This document shows, in pieces, positions 15,201 through 30,119 of a stretch of 64,000 nt of DNA. The notes under the pieces are model-generated. The model was not told the DNA's origin. It saw nothing but the letters and a program-made list of their open reading frames with translations, and did no database searches. Origin of the DNA: Archivesica marissinica (Eukaryota; Mollusca; Bivalvia; Venerida; Vesicomyidae). Within the stretch, counting starts at the first letter, position 1, and the number at the start of each line of letters is the position of its first letter. The stretch covers positions 9,883,536 through 9,947,535 of the forward strand of contig CM026393.1 of assembly GCA_014843695.1 (NCBI GenBank), written 5' to 3'. Position numbers and translations under genes: made by a program.

Positions 15201-18200
15201 CAACACACATGTACATGTATATAACACAGTGATGCAGCAACACACATGTACATGTATATAACACAGTGATGCAGCAACACACATGTACATGTATATAACA
15301 CAGTGATGCAGCAACACACATGTACATGTATATAACACAGTGATACAGCAACACACATGTACATGTATATTATATATAACACAGTGATGCAGCAACACAC
15401 ATGTACACGTATATTATATATAACACAGTGATGCAGAAACACACATGTACATGTATATAACACATTGATACAGCAACACACATGTACATGTATATTATAT
15501 ATAACACAGTAATGCAGCAACATACATGTACATGTATATAACACAGTGATGCAGCAACACACATGTACATGTATATAACACAGTGATGCAGAAACACACA
15601 TGTACACGTATATTATATAACACAGTGATGCAGCAACACACATATACATGTATATTATATAACACAGTGATGCAGCAACACACATGTACATATATATTAT
15701 ATAACACAGTGATGCAGCAACACACATGTACATGTATATTATATAACACAGTGATGCAGCAACACACATGTACATGTATATAACACAGTGATGCAGCAAC
15801 ACACATGTACATGTATATAACACAGTGATGCAGAAACACACATGTACACGTATATTATATAACACAGTGATGCAGCAACACACATATACATGTATATTAT
15901 ATAACACAGTGATGCAGCAACACACATGTACATATATATTATATAACACAGTGATGCAGCAACACACATGTACATGTATATTATATAACACAGTGATGCA
16001 GCACCACACATGTACATGTATATTATATAACACAGTGATGCAGCAACACACATGTACATGTATATAACACAGTGATGCAGCAACACACATGTACATGTAT
16101 ATTATATATAACACAGTGATGCAGCAACACACATGTACATGCATATTATATAACACAGTGCTGCAGCAACACACATGTAAATGTATATAACACAGTGATG
16201 CAGCAACACACATGTACATGTATATTATATAACACAGTGATGCAGCAACACACATGTACATGTATATAACACAGTGATGCAGCAACACACATGTACACGT
16301 ATATTATATAACACAGTGATGCAGCAACACACATGTACATGTATATAACACAGTGATGCAGCAACACACATGTACATGTATATTATATAACACAGTGATG
16401 CAGCAACACACATGTACATGTATATTATATAACACAGTGATGCAGCAACACACATGTACATGTATATAACACAGTGATGCAGCAACACACATGTACATGT
16501 ATATTATATAACACAGTGATGCAGCAACACACATGTACATGTATATAACACAGTGATGCAGCAACACACATGTACATGTATATTATATAACACAGTGATG
16601 CAGCAACACACATGTACATGTATATAACACAGTGATGCAGCAACACACATGTACATGTATATAACACAGTGATGCAGCAACACACATGTACATGTATATA
16701 ACACATTGATGCAGCAACACACATGTACATGTATATTATATATAACACAGTGATGCAGCAACACACATGTACATGTATATAACACAGTGATGCAGCAACA
16801 CACATGTACATGTATATTATATAACACAGTGATACAGCAACACACATGTACATGTATATAACACAGTGATGCAGCAACACACATGTACATGTATATTATA
16901 TAACACAGTGATGCAGCAACACACATGTACATGTATATTATATAACACAGTGATGCAGCAACAAACATGTACATGTACATAACACAGTGATGCAGCAACA
17001 CACATGTACATGTATATTATATAACACAGTGATGCAGCAACACACATGCACATGTATATTATATAACACAGTGATGCAGCAACACACATGTACACGTATA
17101 TTATATAACACAGTGAGGCAGCAACACACATGTACACGTATATTATATATAGCACAGTGATGCAGCAACACACATGTACATGTATATAACACAGTGATGC
17201 AGCAACACACATGTAAATGTATATTATATATAACACAGTGATGCAGCAACACACATGTACATGTATATTATATATAACACAGTGATGCAGCAACACACAT
17301 GTACATGTATATTATATAACACAGTGATGCAGCAACACACATGTACATGTATATTATATAACACAGTGATGCAGCAACACACATGTACATGTATATTATA
17401 TAACACAGTGATGCAGCAACACACATGTACATATATATTATATAGCACAGTGATGCAGCAACACACATGTACATGTATATTATATAACACAGTGAGGCAG
17501 CAACACACATGTACATGTATATAACACAGTGATGCAGCAACACACATGTACATGTATATTATAAAACACAGTGATGCAGCAACACACATGTACATGTATA
17601 TAACACAGTGATGCAGCAACACACATGTACACGTATATTATATATACCACAGTGATGCAGCAACACACATGTACATGTATATTATATAACACAATGATGC
17701 AGCAACACACATGTACATGTATATTATATAACACAGTGATGCAGCAACACACATGTACATGTATATTTATAACACAGTGATGCAGCAACACACATGTACA
17801 TGTATATAACACAGTGATGCAGCAACACACATGTACATGTATATTATATAACACAGTGATGCAGCAACACACATGTACATGTATATAACACAGTGATGCA
17901 GCAACACACATGTACATGTATATTATATAACACAGTGATGCAGCAACACACATGTACATGTATATAACACAGTGATGCAGCAACACACATGTACATGTAT
18001 ATAACACAGTGATGCAGCAACACACATGTACATGTATATAACACATTGATGCAGCAACACACATGTACATGTATATTATATAACACAGTGATGCAGCAAC
18101 ACACATGTACATGTATATAACACAGTGATGCAGCAACACACATGTACATGTATATAACACAGTGATGCAGAAACACACATGTACACGTATATTATATAAC

Positions 18201-21200
18201 ACAGTGATGCAGCAACACACATGTACATGTATATTATATAACACAGTGATGCAGCAACACACATGTACATGTATATTATATAACACAGTGATGCAGCAAC
18301 ACACATGTACATGTATATTATATAACACAGTGATGCAGCAACACACATGTACATGTATATAACACAGTGATGCAGCAACACACATGTACATGTATATTAT
18401 ATAACACAGTGATGCAGCAACACATATGTACATGTATATTATATAGCACAGTGATGCAGCAACACACATGTACATGTATATTATATAACACAGTGATGCA
18501 GCAACACACATGTACATGTATTATATATAACACAGTGATGCAGCAACACACATGTACATGTATATTATATAACACAGTGATGCAGCAACACACATGTACA
18601 TGTATATTATATAACACAGTGATGCAGCAACACACATGTACATGTATATAACACAGTGATGCAGCAACACACATGTACATGTATATTATATAACACAGTG
18701 ATGCAGCAACACACATGTACATGTATATAACACAGTGATGCAGCAACACACATGTACATGTATATAACACAGTGATGCAGCAACACACATGTACATGTAT
18801 ATAACACAGTGATGCAGCAACACACATGTACATGTATATAACACAGTGATACAGCAACACACATGTACATGTATATTATATATAACACAGTGATGCAGCA
18901 ACACACATGTACACGTATATTATATATAACACAGTGATGCAGAAACACACATGTACATGTATATAACACATTGATACAGCAACACACATGTACATGTATA
19001 TTATATATAACACAGTAATGCAGCAACATACATGTACATGTATATAACACAGTGATGCAGCAACACACATGTACATGTATATAACACAGTGATGCAGAAA
19101 CACACATGTACACGTATATTATATAACACAGTGATGCAGCAACACACATATACATGTATATTATATAACACAGTGATGCAGCAACACACATGTACATATA
19201 TATTATATAACACAGTGATGCAGCAACACACATGTACATGTATATTATATAACACAGTGATGCAGCAACACACATGTACATGTATATAACACAGTGATGC
19301 AGCAACACACATGTACATGTATATAACACAGTGATGCAGAAACACACATGTACACGTATATTATATAACACAGTGATGCAGCAACACACATATACATGTA
19401 TATTATATAACACAGTGATGCAGCAACACACATGTACATATATATTATATAACACAGTGATGCAGCAACACACATGTACATGTATATTATATAACACAGT
19501 GATGCAGCACCACACATGTACATGTATATTATATAACACAGTGATGCAGCAACACACATGTACATGTATATAACACAGTGATGCAGCAACACACATGTAC
19601 ATGTATATTATATATAACACAGTGATGCAGCAACACACATGTACATGCATATTATATAACACAGTGCTGCAGCAACACACATGTAAATGTATATAACACA
19701 GTGATGCAGCAACACACATGTACATGTATATTATATAACACAGTGATGCAGCAACACACATGTACATGTATATAACACAGTGATGCAGCAACACACATGT
19801 ACACGTATATTATATAACACAGTGATGCAGCAACACACATGTACATGTATATTATATAACACAGTGATGCAGCAACACAAATGTACATGTATATAACACA
19901 GTGATGCAGCAACACACATGTACATGTATATAACACATTGATGCAGCAACACACATGTACATGTATATTATATAACACAGTGATGCAGCAACACACATGT
20001 ACATGTATAAAACACAGTGATGCAGCAACACACATGTACATGTATATTATATAGCACAGTGATGCAGCAACACACATGTACATGTATATAACACAGTGAT
20101 GCAGCAACACACATGTACATGTATATTATATAACACAGTGATGCAGCAACACACATGTACATGTATATTATATAACACAGTGATGCAGCAACACACATGT
20201 ACATGTATATTATATAACACAGTGATGCAGCAACACACATGTACATGTATATTATATAACACAGTGATGCAGCAACACACATGTACATGTATATAACACA
20301 GTGATGCAGCAACACACATGTACATGTATATTATATAACACAGTGATGCAGCAACACACATGTACATGTATATTATATAACACAGTGATGCAGCAACACA
20401 CATGTACATGTATATTATATAAACACAGTGATGCAGCAACACACATGTACATGTATATTATATAACACAGTGATGCAGCAACACACATGTACATGTATAT
20501 TATATAACACAGTGATGCAGCAACACACATGTACATGTATATTATATAACACAGTGATGCAGCAACACACATGTACACGTATATTATATAACACAGTGAT
20601 GCAGCAACACACATGTACATGTATATTATATATAACACAGTGATGCAGCAACACACATGTACATGTATATTATATAACACAGTGATGCAGCAACACACAT
20701 GTACATGTATATTATATATAACACAGTGATGCAGCAACACACATGTACATGTTTATAACACAGTGATGCAGCAACACACATGTACATGTATATTATATAA
20801 CACAGTGATGCAGCAACACACATGTACATGTATATTATATAACACAGTGATGCAGCAACACACATGTACATGTATATTATATAACACAGTGATGCAGCAA
20901 CACACATGTACATATATATTATATAGCACAGTGATGCAGCAACACACATGTACATGTATATTATATAACACAGTGAGGCAGCAACACACATGTACATGTA
21001 TATAACACAGTGATGCAGCAACACACATGTACATGTATATTATAAAACACAGTGATGCAGCAACACACATGTACATGTATATAACACAGTGATGCAGCAA
21101 CACACATGTACACGTATATTATATATACCACAGTGATGCAGCAACACACATGTACATGTATATTATATAACACAATGATGCAGCAACACACATGTACATG

Positions 21201-24200
21201 TATATTATATAACACAGTGATGCAGCAACACACATGTACATGTATATTTATAACACAGTGATGCAGCAACACACATGTACATGTATATAACACAGTGATG
21301 CAGCAACACACATGTACATGTATATTATATAACACAGTGATGCAGCAACACACATGTACATGTATATAACACAGTGATGCAGCAACACACATGTACATGT
21401 ATATTATATAACACAGTGATGCAGCAACACACATGTACATGTATATAACACAGTGATGCAGCAACACACATGTACATGTATATAACACAGTGATGCAGCA
21501 ACACACATGTACATGTATATAACACATTGATGAAGCAACACACATGTACATATATATTATATATAACACAGTGATGCAGCAACACACATGTACATGTATA
21601 TAACACAGTGATGCAGCAACACACATGTACATGTATATAACACAGTGATGCAGAAACACACATGTACACGTATATTATATAACACAGTGATGCAGCAACA
21701 CACATATACATGTATATTATATAACACAGTGATGCAGCAACACACATGTACATGTATATAACACAGTGATGCAGCAACACACATGTACATGTATATTATA
21801 TAACACAGTGATACAGCAACACACATGTACATGTATATAACACAGTGATGCAGCAACACACATGTACATGTATATTATATAACACAGTGATGCAGCAACA
21901 CACATGTACATGTATATTATATAGCACAGTGATGCAGCAACACACATGTACATGTATATTATATAACACAGTGATGCAGCAACACACATGTACATGTATA
22001 TTATATATAACACAGTGATGCAGCAACACACATGTACATGTATATTATATAACACAGTGATGCAGCAACACACATGTACATGTATATAACACAGTGATGC
22101 AGCAACACACATGTACATGTATATAACACAGTGATGCAGCAACACACATGTACATGTATATTATATAACACAGTGATGCAGCAACACACATGTACATGTA
22201 TATAACACAGTGATGCAGCAACACACATGTACATGTATATAACACAGTGATGCAGCAACACACATGTACATGTATATAACACAGTGATGCAGCAACACAC
22301 ATGTACATGTATATAACACAGTGATACAGCAACACACATGTACATGTATATTATATATAACACAGTGATGCAGCAACACACATGTACACGTATATTATAT
22401 ATAACACAGTGATGCAGAAACACACATGTACATGTATATAACACATTGATACAGCAACACACATGTACATGTATATTATATATAACACAGTAATGCAGCA
22501 ACATACATGTACATGTATATAACACAGTGATGCAGCAACACACATGTACATGTATATAACACAGTGATGCAGAAACACACATGTACACGTATATTATATA
22601 ACACAGTGATGCAGCAACACACATATACATGTATATTATATAACACAGTGATGCAGCAACACACATGTACATATATATTATATAACACAGTGATGCAGCA
22701 ACACACATGTACATGTATATTATATAACACAGTGATGCAGCAACACACATGTACATGTATATAACACAGTGATGCAGCAACACACATGTACATGTATATA
22801 ACACAGTGATGCAGAAACACACATGTACACGTATATTATATAACACAGTGATGCAGCAACACACATATACATGTATATTATATAACACAGTGATGCAGCA
22901 ACACACATGTACATATATATTATATAACACAGTGATGCAGCAACACACATGTACATGTATATTATATAACACAGTGATGCAGCACCACACATGTACATGT
23001 ATATTATATAACACAGTGATGCAGCAACACACATGTACATGTATATAACACAGTGATGCAGCAACACACATGTACATGTATATTATATATAACACAGTGA
23101 TGCAGCAACACACATGTACATGCATATTATATAACACAGTGCTGCAGCAACACACATGTAAATGTATATAACACAGTGATGCAGCAACACACATGTACAT
23201 GTATATTATATAACACAGTGATGCAGCAACACACATGTACATGTATATAACACAGTGATGCAGCAACACACATGTACACGTATATTATATAACACAGTGA
23301 TGCAGCAACACACATGTACATGTATATAACACAGTGATGCAGCAACACACATGTACATGTATATAACACAGTGATGCAGCAACACACATGTACATGTATA
23401 TAACACATTGATGCAGCAACACACATGTACATGTATATTATATAACACAGTGATGCAGCAACACACATGTACATGTATAAAACACAGTGATGCAGCAACA
23501 CACATGTACATGTATATTATATAGCACAGTGATGCAGCAACACACATGTACATGTATATAACACAGTGATGCAGCAACACACATGTACATGTATATTATA
23601 TAACACCGTGATGCAGCAACACACATGTACATGTATATTATATAACACAGTGATGCAGCAACACACATGTACATGTATATTATATAACACTGTGATGCAG
23701 CAACACACATGTACATGTATATTATATAACACAGTGATGCAGCAACACACATGTACATGTATATAACACAGTGATGCAGCAACACACATGTACATGTATA
23801 TTATATAACACAGTGATGCAGCAACACACATGTACATATATATTATATAACACAGTGATGCAGCAACACACATGTACATGTATATTATATATAACACAGT
23901 GATGCAGCAACACACATGTACATGTATATTATATAACACAGTGATGCAGCAACACACATGTACATGTATAATATATATAACACAGTGATGCAGCAACACA
24001 CATGTACATGTATATTATATAACACAGTGCTGCAGTAACACACATGTACATGTATATTATATAACACAGTGATGCAGCAACACACATGTACATGTATATT
24101 ATATATAACACAGTGATGCAGCAACACACATGTACACGTATATTATATAACACAGTGATGCAGCAACACACATGTACATGTATATTATATAACACAGTGA

Positions 24201-25567
24201 TGCAGCAACACAAATGTACATGTTTATAACACAGTGATGCAGCAACACACATGTACATGTATATAACACAGTGATGCAGCAACACACATGTACATGTATA
24301 TTATATAACACAGTGATGCAGCAACACACATGTACATGTATATTATATAACACAGTGATGCAGCAATACACATGTACATGTATATTATATAACACAGTGA
24401 TGCAGCAACACACATGTACACGTATATTATATAACACAGTGATGCAGCAACACACATGTACACGTATATTATATAACACAGTGATGCAGCAACACACATG
24501 TACATGTATATTATATATAACACAGTGATGCAGCAACACACATGTACACGTATATTATATAACACAGTGATGCAGCAACACACATGTACATGTATATAAC
24601 ACAGTGATGCAGCAACACACATGTACATGTATATTATATAACACAGTGATGCAGCAACACACATGTACATGTATATTATATAACACAGTGATGCAGCAAC
24701 ACACATGTACACGTATATTATATAACACAGTGATGCAGCAACACACATGTACATGTATATAACACAGTGATGCAGCAACACACATGTACATGTATATAAC
24801 ACAGTGGTGCAGCAACACACATGTACATGTATATTATATAACACAGTGATGCAGCAACACACATGTACATGTATATTATATAACACAGTGATGCAGCAAC
24901 ACACATGTACATGTATATTATATATAGCACAGTGATGCAGCAACACACATGTACATGTATATAACACAGTGATGCAGCAACACACATGTACATGTATATA
25001 ACACATTGATGCAGCAACACACATGTACATGTATATTATATATAACACAGTGATGCAGCAACACACATGTACATGTATATAACACAGTGATGCAGCAACA
25101 CATATGTACATGTGTATTATATAGGACAGTGATGCAGCAACACACATGTACATGTATATTATATAACACAGTGATGCAGCAACACACATGTACATGTATA
25201 TAACACAGTGATGCAGCAACACACATGTACATGTATATAACACAGTGATGCAGCAACACACATGTACATGTATATTATATAATACAGTGATGCAGCAACA
25301 CACATGTACATGTATATAACACAGTGATGCAGCAACACACATGTACATGTATATTATATAACACAGTGATGCAGCAACACACATGTACACGTATATTATA
25401 TAACACAGTGATGCAGCAACACACATGTACATGTATATTATATAACACAGTGATGCAGCAACACACATGTACATGTATATTATATAACAGTGATGCAGCA
25501 ACACACATGTACATGTATATTATATAACACAGTGATGCAGCAACACACATGTACACGTATATTATAC
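9247..25567. repeat. 16.3-kb satellite of 42-bp and 37-bp units with higher-order structure
   Basis: Every unit has the core CAGTGATGCAGCAACACACA followed by the palindromic ACATGTACATGT. Units end in either TATTATATAACA (42 bp, with 44-bp variants) or TATAACA (37 bp). About 400 units are present. Order is non-random: a 79-bp dimer (42+37) is iterated nearly perfectly at about 11768-12226. A 247-bp segment is duplicated at 12212-12458 and 12459-12701. Blocks of about 3.47-3.51 kb recur, for example near 13.47/16.94 kb and 15.37/18.88/22.35 kb. Open frames on both strands (Met-Tyr-Met-Cys-Val-Ala-like) come from the repeat and are not genes. Confidence 0.97.
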
Positions 25568-26108
25568 GTTTCTGGAATGAAAAATTCAGTGTTGAGTAAT
25601 ATTCTTAATTGTTTGAATTTGTTGACTATATATGGAATTGTTTTGAGTGATGTATGGTACTATATCATATTATTGTGTATATTAAATATTGTTGGGTTAC
25701 GTGATTCCAAAATATAGATATCACAAGGTTAGTGCATGCAATTGCACCAGATTATGAAATACTGGCATGTAGGCCTACATATGTACTGGCTGGGTGAAGG
25801 TTTGGTTAATAATACTTCATAAATACATTCTGTATTGTTCTGTGATATGTTTGAGAATGCTATTGGCATATATTAGGCATGTTGTGTCACGGACCGTGAA
25901 CCAGATAGATCATGCCGATAATTGGATATATTAACGTATTTATTATTACAGCTGACAGGAGGTCCCTTTCCACTCGCCCATATGGTTCGACGGAGGCGAG
26001 GGTAAATAAGCTCAATCATCATCGAGGTCCCTGGTCATGTTTGGGAAACGCTCAATCCCGATGTAACTGGGAATGTTTCACATATATCGTGTTATAACAA
26101 GTGTACAG
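25568..26108. other. Unique spacer, no gene seen
   Basis: Mostly AT-rich. At 25951-26075 it contains GACAGGAGGTCCCTTTCCAC and CTCAATCCCGATGTAACTGG. CTCAATCCCGATGTA and a GACAGG-TCCCTTTC variant recur near 38517-38563, so a short dispersed repeat is likely. An acceptor-like TTATTACAG at 25943-25951 is followed by a short open frame that does not resemble an ankyrin repeat. Confidence 0.5.
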
Positions 26109-27707
26109 AGAATATGTCTGTCCGTCCACGTGTATTACACTGTTTGATGAGGATACGTCTGTCCGTCCACCAGTATTACAATGTTTGACGAGGATACGTC
26201 TGTCCGTCCACGTGTATTACAATGTTTGATGAGGATACGTCTGTCCGTCCACCAGTATTACAATGTTTGACGAGGATACATCTGTCCGTCCACCAGTATT
26301 ACAATGTTTGACGAGGATACGTCTGTCCGTCCATCAGTATTACAATGTTTGACGAGGATACGTCTGTCCGTCCATCAGTATTACAATGTTTGACGAGGAT
26401 ACGTCCGTCCGTCCACCAGTATTACAATGTTTGACGAGGATACGTCTGTCCGTCCAGGTGTATTACAATGTTTCACGAGGATACGTCTGTCCGTCCACGT
26501 GTATTACAATGTTTGACGAGGATACGTCTGTCCGTTCAGGTGTATTACAATGTTTGACGAGGATACGTCTGTTCGTCCAGGTATATTACAATGATTGATG
26601 AGGATACGTCTGTCCGTCCACCAGTATTACAATGTTTGACGAGGATACGTCTGTCCGTCCACCAGTAGTACAATGTTTGACGAGGATACGTCTGTCCGTC
26701 CACCAGTATTACAATGTTTGACGAGGATACGTCTGTTCGTCCATGTGTATTACAATGTTTGACGAGGATACGTCTGTCCGTCCACCAGTATTACAATGTT
26801 TGACGAGGATACGTCTGTCCGTCCACCAGTATTACAATGTTTGACGAGGATACGTCTGTCCGTCCACCATTATTACAATGTTTGACGACGATACGTCTGT
26901 CCATCCAGGTATATTACAATGTTTGACGAGGATACCTCTGTCCGTCCACCAGTATTACAATGTTTAATGAGGATACGTCTGTCCGTCCACGTGTATTACA
27001 ATGTTTGACGAGGATACGTCTGTCCGTCCACGTATATTACAATGATTGACGAGGATACGTCTGTCCGTCCACGTGTATTACAATGATTGACGAGGATACG
27101 TCTGTCCGTCAATGTGTATTACAATGTTTGACCAGGATACGTCTGTCCGTCCACGTGTATTACAATGATTGACGAGGATACGTCTGTCCGTCAATGTGTA
27201 TTACAATGTTTGACCAGGATACGTCTGTTCGTCCACGTGTATTACAATGTTTGACCAGGATACGTCTGTCCGTCAATGTGTATTACAATGTTTGACCAGG
27301 ATACATCTGTCCGTCCACGTGTATTACAATGTTTGACCAGGATACATCTGTCCGTCCACGTGTATTACAATGTTTGACCAGGATACATCTGTTCGTCCAC
27401 GTGTATTACAATGTTTGACCAGGATACGTCTGTTCGTCCACGTGTATTACAATGTTTGACCAGGATACGTCTGTTCGTCCACGTGTATTACAATGTTTGA
27501 CCAGGATACGTCTGTTCGTCCACGTGTATTACAATGTTTGACCAGGATACATCTGTTCGTCCACGTGTATTACAATGTTTGACCAGGATACATCTGTTCG
27601 TCCACGTGTATTACAATGTTTGACCAGGATACATCTGTTCGTCCACGTGTATTACAATGTTTGACCAGGATACGTCTGTTCGTCCACGTGTATTACAATG
27701 TTTACCA
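26109..27707. repeat. 41-bp minisatellite, about 39 copies, with a variant gradient
   Basis: The unit contains TTGACGAGGATACGTCTGTC, CGTCCA and CGTGTATTACAATG. Left-hand units favour GACGAGG and CACCAGTATT. Right-hand units (from about 27110) favour GACCAGG, TCTGTTCG and CACGTGTATT. The change is stepwise, with a mixed zone in between. Confidence 0.95.
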
Positions 27708-28177
27708 GTGAACATTTTAGCAATTAATTGCCGGTCATGCATTTTCCTGTTTTCTTTTTCCATTCTTTAAATTCCTTTCATTTAAGTAACTGTTCATGCT
27801 TAAGAATACAGTTTAAATTTATTACAGTTGCTAAATTTATTTTGACAATTATATTTTTCTTTCAGGTCGGAAGTAATTAGAAACTACCTGTTATCATGAT
27901 TAACCACCGTATATTCAATGACCTAAACACTTCTTTGAGGTGACTTCAATTGGATGGTACTAATTAGCACAGGGATCCGTTTATCACAAAGACTGATCTC
28001 CACACAGATATCTGTGGTGTCATCATGTTATGTATGTCCTTAACCCATGGAATATCATTTAAATTAACCTTAGCTGTTATATAAACAAATACTAATCATT
28101 CTGAACTTGTTTTCAAAACATCACGTTCGCACGTTTTGCATTATGTATGACTTCAGAATGGACTTATTTACGGATGC
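27708..28177. other. Unique spacer, no gene seen
   Basis: An acceptor-like TTTTTCTTTCAG ends at 27865, but the downstream reading frame closes within a few codons. No protein similarity is recognised. Confidence 0.5.
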
Positions 28178-29445
28178 AACATGGACAACCCAGATACCAA
28201 TCGTCTACTGACTCAACATGGACAACCCAGATACCAATCGTCTACTGCCTCAACATGGACAACCCAGATACCAATCGTCTACTGCCTCAACATGGACAAC
28301 CCAGATACCAATCGTCTACTGCCTCAACATGGACAACCCAGATACCAATCGTCTACTGCCTCAACATGGACAACCCAGATACCAATCGTCTACTGCCTCA
28401 ACATGGACAACCCAGATACCAATCGTCTACTGCCTCAACATGGACAACCCAGATACCAATCGTCTACTGCCTCAACATGGACAACCCAGATACCAATCGT
28501 CTACTGCCTCAACAGGACAACCCAGATACCAAACGTCTACTGCCTCAACAGGACAACCCAGATACCAATCGTCTACTGCCTCAACAGGACAACCCAGATA
28601 CCAATCGTCTACTGCCTCAACAGGACAACCCAGATACCAATCGTCTACTGCCTCAACAGGACAACCCAGATACCAATCGTCTACTGCCTCAACAGGACAA
28701 CCCAGATACCAATCGTCTACTGCCTCAACATGGACAACCCAGATACCAATCGTCTACTGCCTCAACAGGACAACCCAGATACCAATCGTCTACTGCCTCA
28801 ACAGGACAACCCAGATACCAATCGTCTACTGCCTCAACAGGACAACCCAGATACCAATCGTCTACTGCCTCAACAGGACAACCCAGATACCAATCGTCTA
28901 CTGCCTCAACATGGACAACCCAGATACCAATCGTCTACTGCCTCAACAGGACAACCGTCTACTGCCTCAACAGGACAACCCAGATACCAATCGTCTACTG
29001 CCTCAACATGGACAACCCAGATACCAATCGTCTACTGCCTCAACAGGACAACCCAGATACCAATCGTCTACTGCCTCAACATGGACAACCCAGATACCAA
29101 TCGTCTACTGCCTCAACAGGACAACCCAGATACCAATCGTCTACTGCCTCAACATGGACAACCCAGATACCAATCGTCTACTGCCTCAACAGGACAACCC
29201 AGATACCAATCGTCTACTGCCTCAACATGGACAACCCAGATACCAATCGTCTACTGCCTCAACAGGACAACCCAGATACCAATCGTCTACTGCCTCAACA
29301 TGGACAACCCAGATACCAATCGTCTACTGCCTCAACAGGACAACCCAGATACCAATCGTCTACTGCCTCAACATGGACAACCCAGATACCAATCGTCTAC
29401 TGCCTCAACAGGACAACCCAGATACCAATCGTCTACTGCCTCAAC
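28178..29445. repeat. 37/36-bp minisatellite (first of three related blocks)
   Basis: Units contain ACCCAGATACCAATCGTCTA and differ by CAACATGGACAA (37 bp) versus CAACAGGACAA (36 bp). The two forms first occur in runs, then alternate strictly from about 28980. Because 36 bp is divisible by three and stops are scarce, frames of more than 500 codons stay open; these are artefacts. Confidence 0.95.
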
Positions 29446-30119
29446 AGGCACACTACCTGTATATACCAATCGTCTACTGCCTCAACAGGCACACTACCTG
29501 TATATACCAATCGTCTACTGCCTCAACAGGCACACTACCTGTATATACCAATCGTTTACTGCCTCATTAGGCACAACACCCGTATATACCAATCGTTTAC
29601 TGCCTCATCAGGCACAACACCCGTATATACCAATCGTTTACTGCCTCATCAGGCACAACACCCGTATATACCAATCGTTTACTGCCTCATCAGGCACAAC
29701 ACCCGTATATACCAATCGTTTACTGCCTCATCAGGCACAACACCTGTATATACCAATCGTTTACTGCCTCATTAGGCACAACACCCGTATATACCAATCG
29801 TTTACTGCCTCATCAGGCACAACACCTGTATATACCAATCGTTTACTGCCTCATTAGGCACAACACCCGTATATACCAATCGTTTACTACCTCATTAGGC
29901 ACAACACCCGTATATACCAATCGTTTACTGCCTCATCAGGCACAACACCTGTATATACCAATCGTTTACTGCCTCATTAGGCACAACACCCGTATATACC
30001 AATCGTTTACTGCCTCATTAGGCACAACACCCGTATATACCAATCGTTTACTGCCTCATTAGGCACAACACCCGTATATACCAATCGTTTACTGCCTCAT
30101 TAGGCACAACACCCGTATA
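29446..30119. repeat. 41-bp minisatellite (second related block)
   Basis: Units share CAATCGTyTACTGCCTCA with the preceding block but carry GGCACAACACCCGTATATAC in place of the GGACAACCCAGATAC segment. Confidence 0.93.

Noticed and set aside
9247..25567. Dozens of Cys/Tyr-rich minus-strand frames and Gln-Gln-His-Thr plus-strand frames
   Set aside because: All come from the 42/37-bp satellite. No unique N- or C-terminal sequence and no splice or promoter context.
9247..25567. CRISPR-like regular repeat
   Set aside because: Units are head-to-tail with no unique spacers, and the setting is a eukaryotic genome.
25943..26097. Possible next ANKRD55-like exon after the acceptor-like TTATTACAG
   Set aside because: The translation has no ankyrin signature, and part of the sequence recurs near 38517-38563, so it is a dispersed repeat.
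28147..29857. Three overlapping frames of 450-558 codons (Gln-Pro-Arg-Tyr-Gln-like repeats)
   Set aside because: All three plus-strand frames are open over the same array, which indicates stop-poor repeat units rather than coding.
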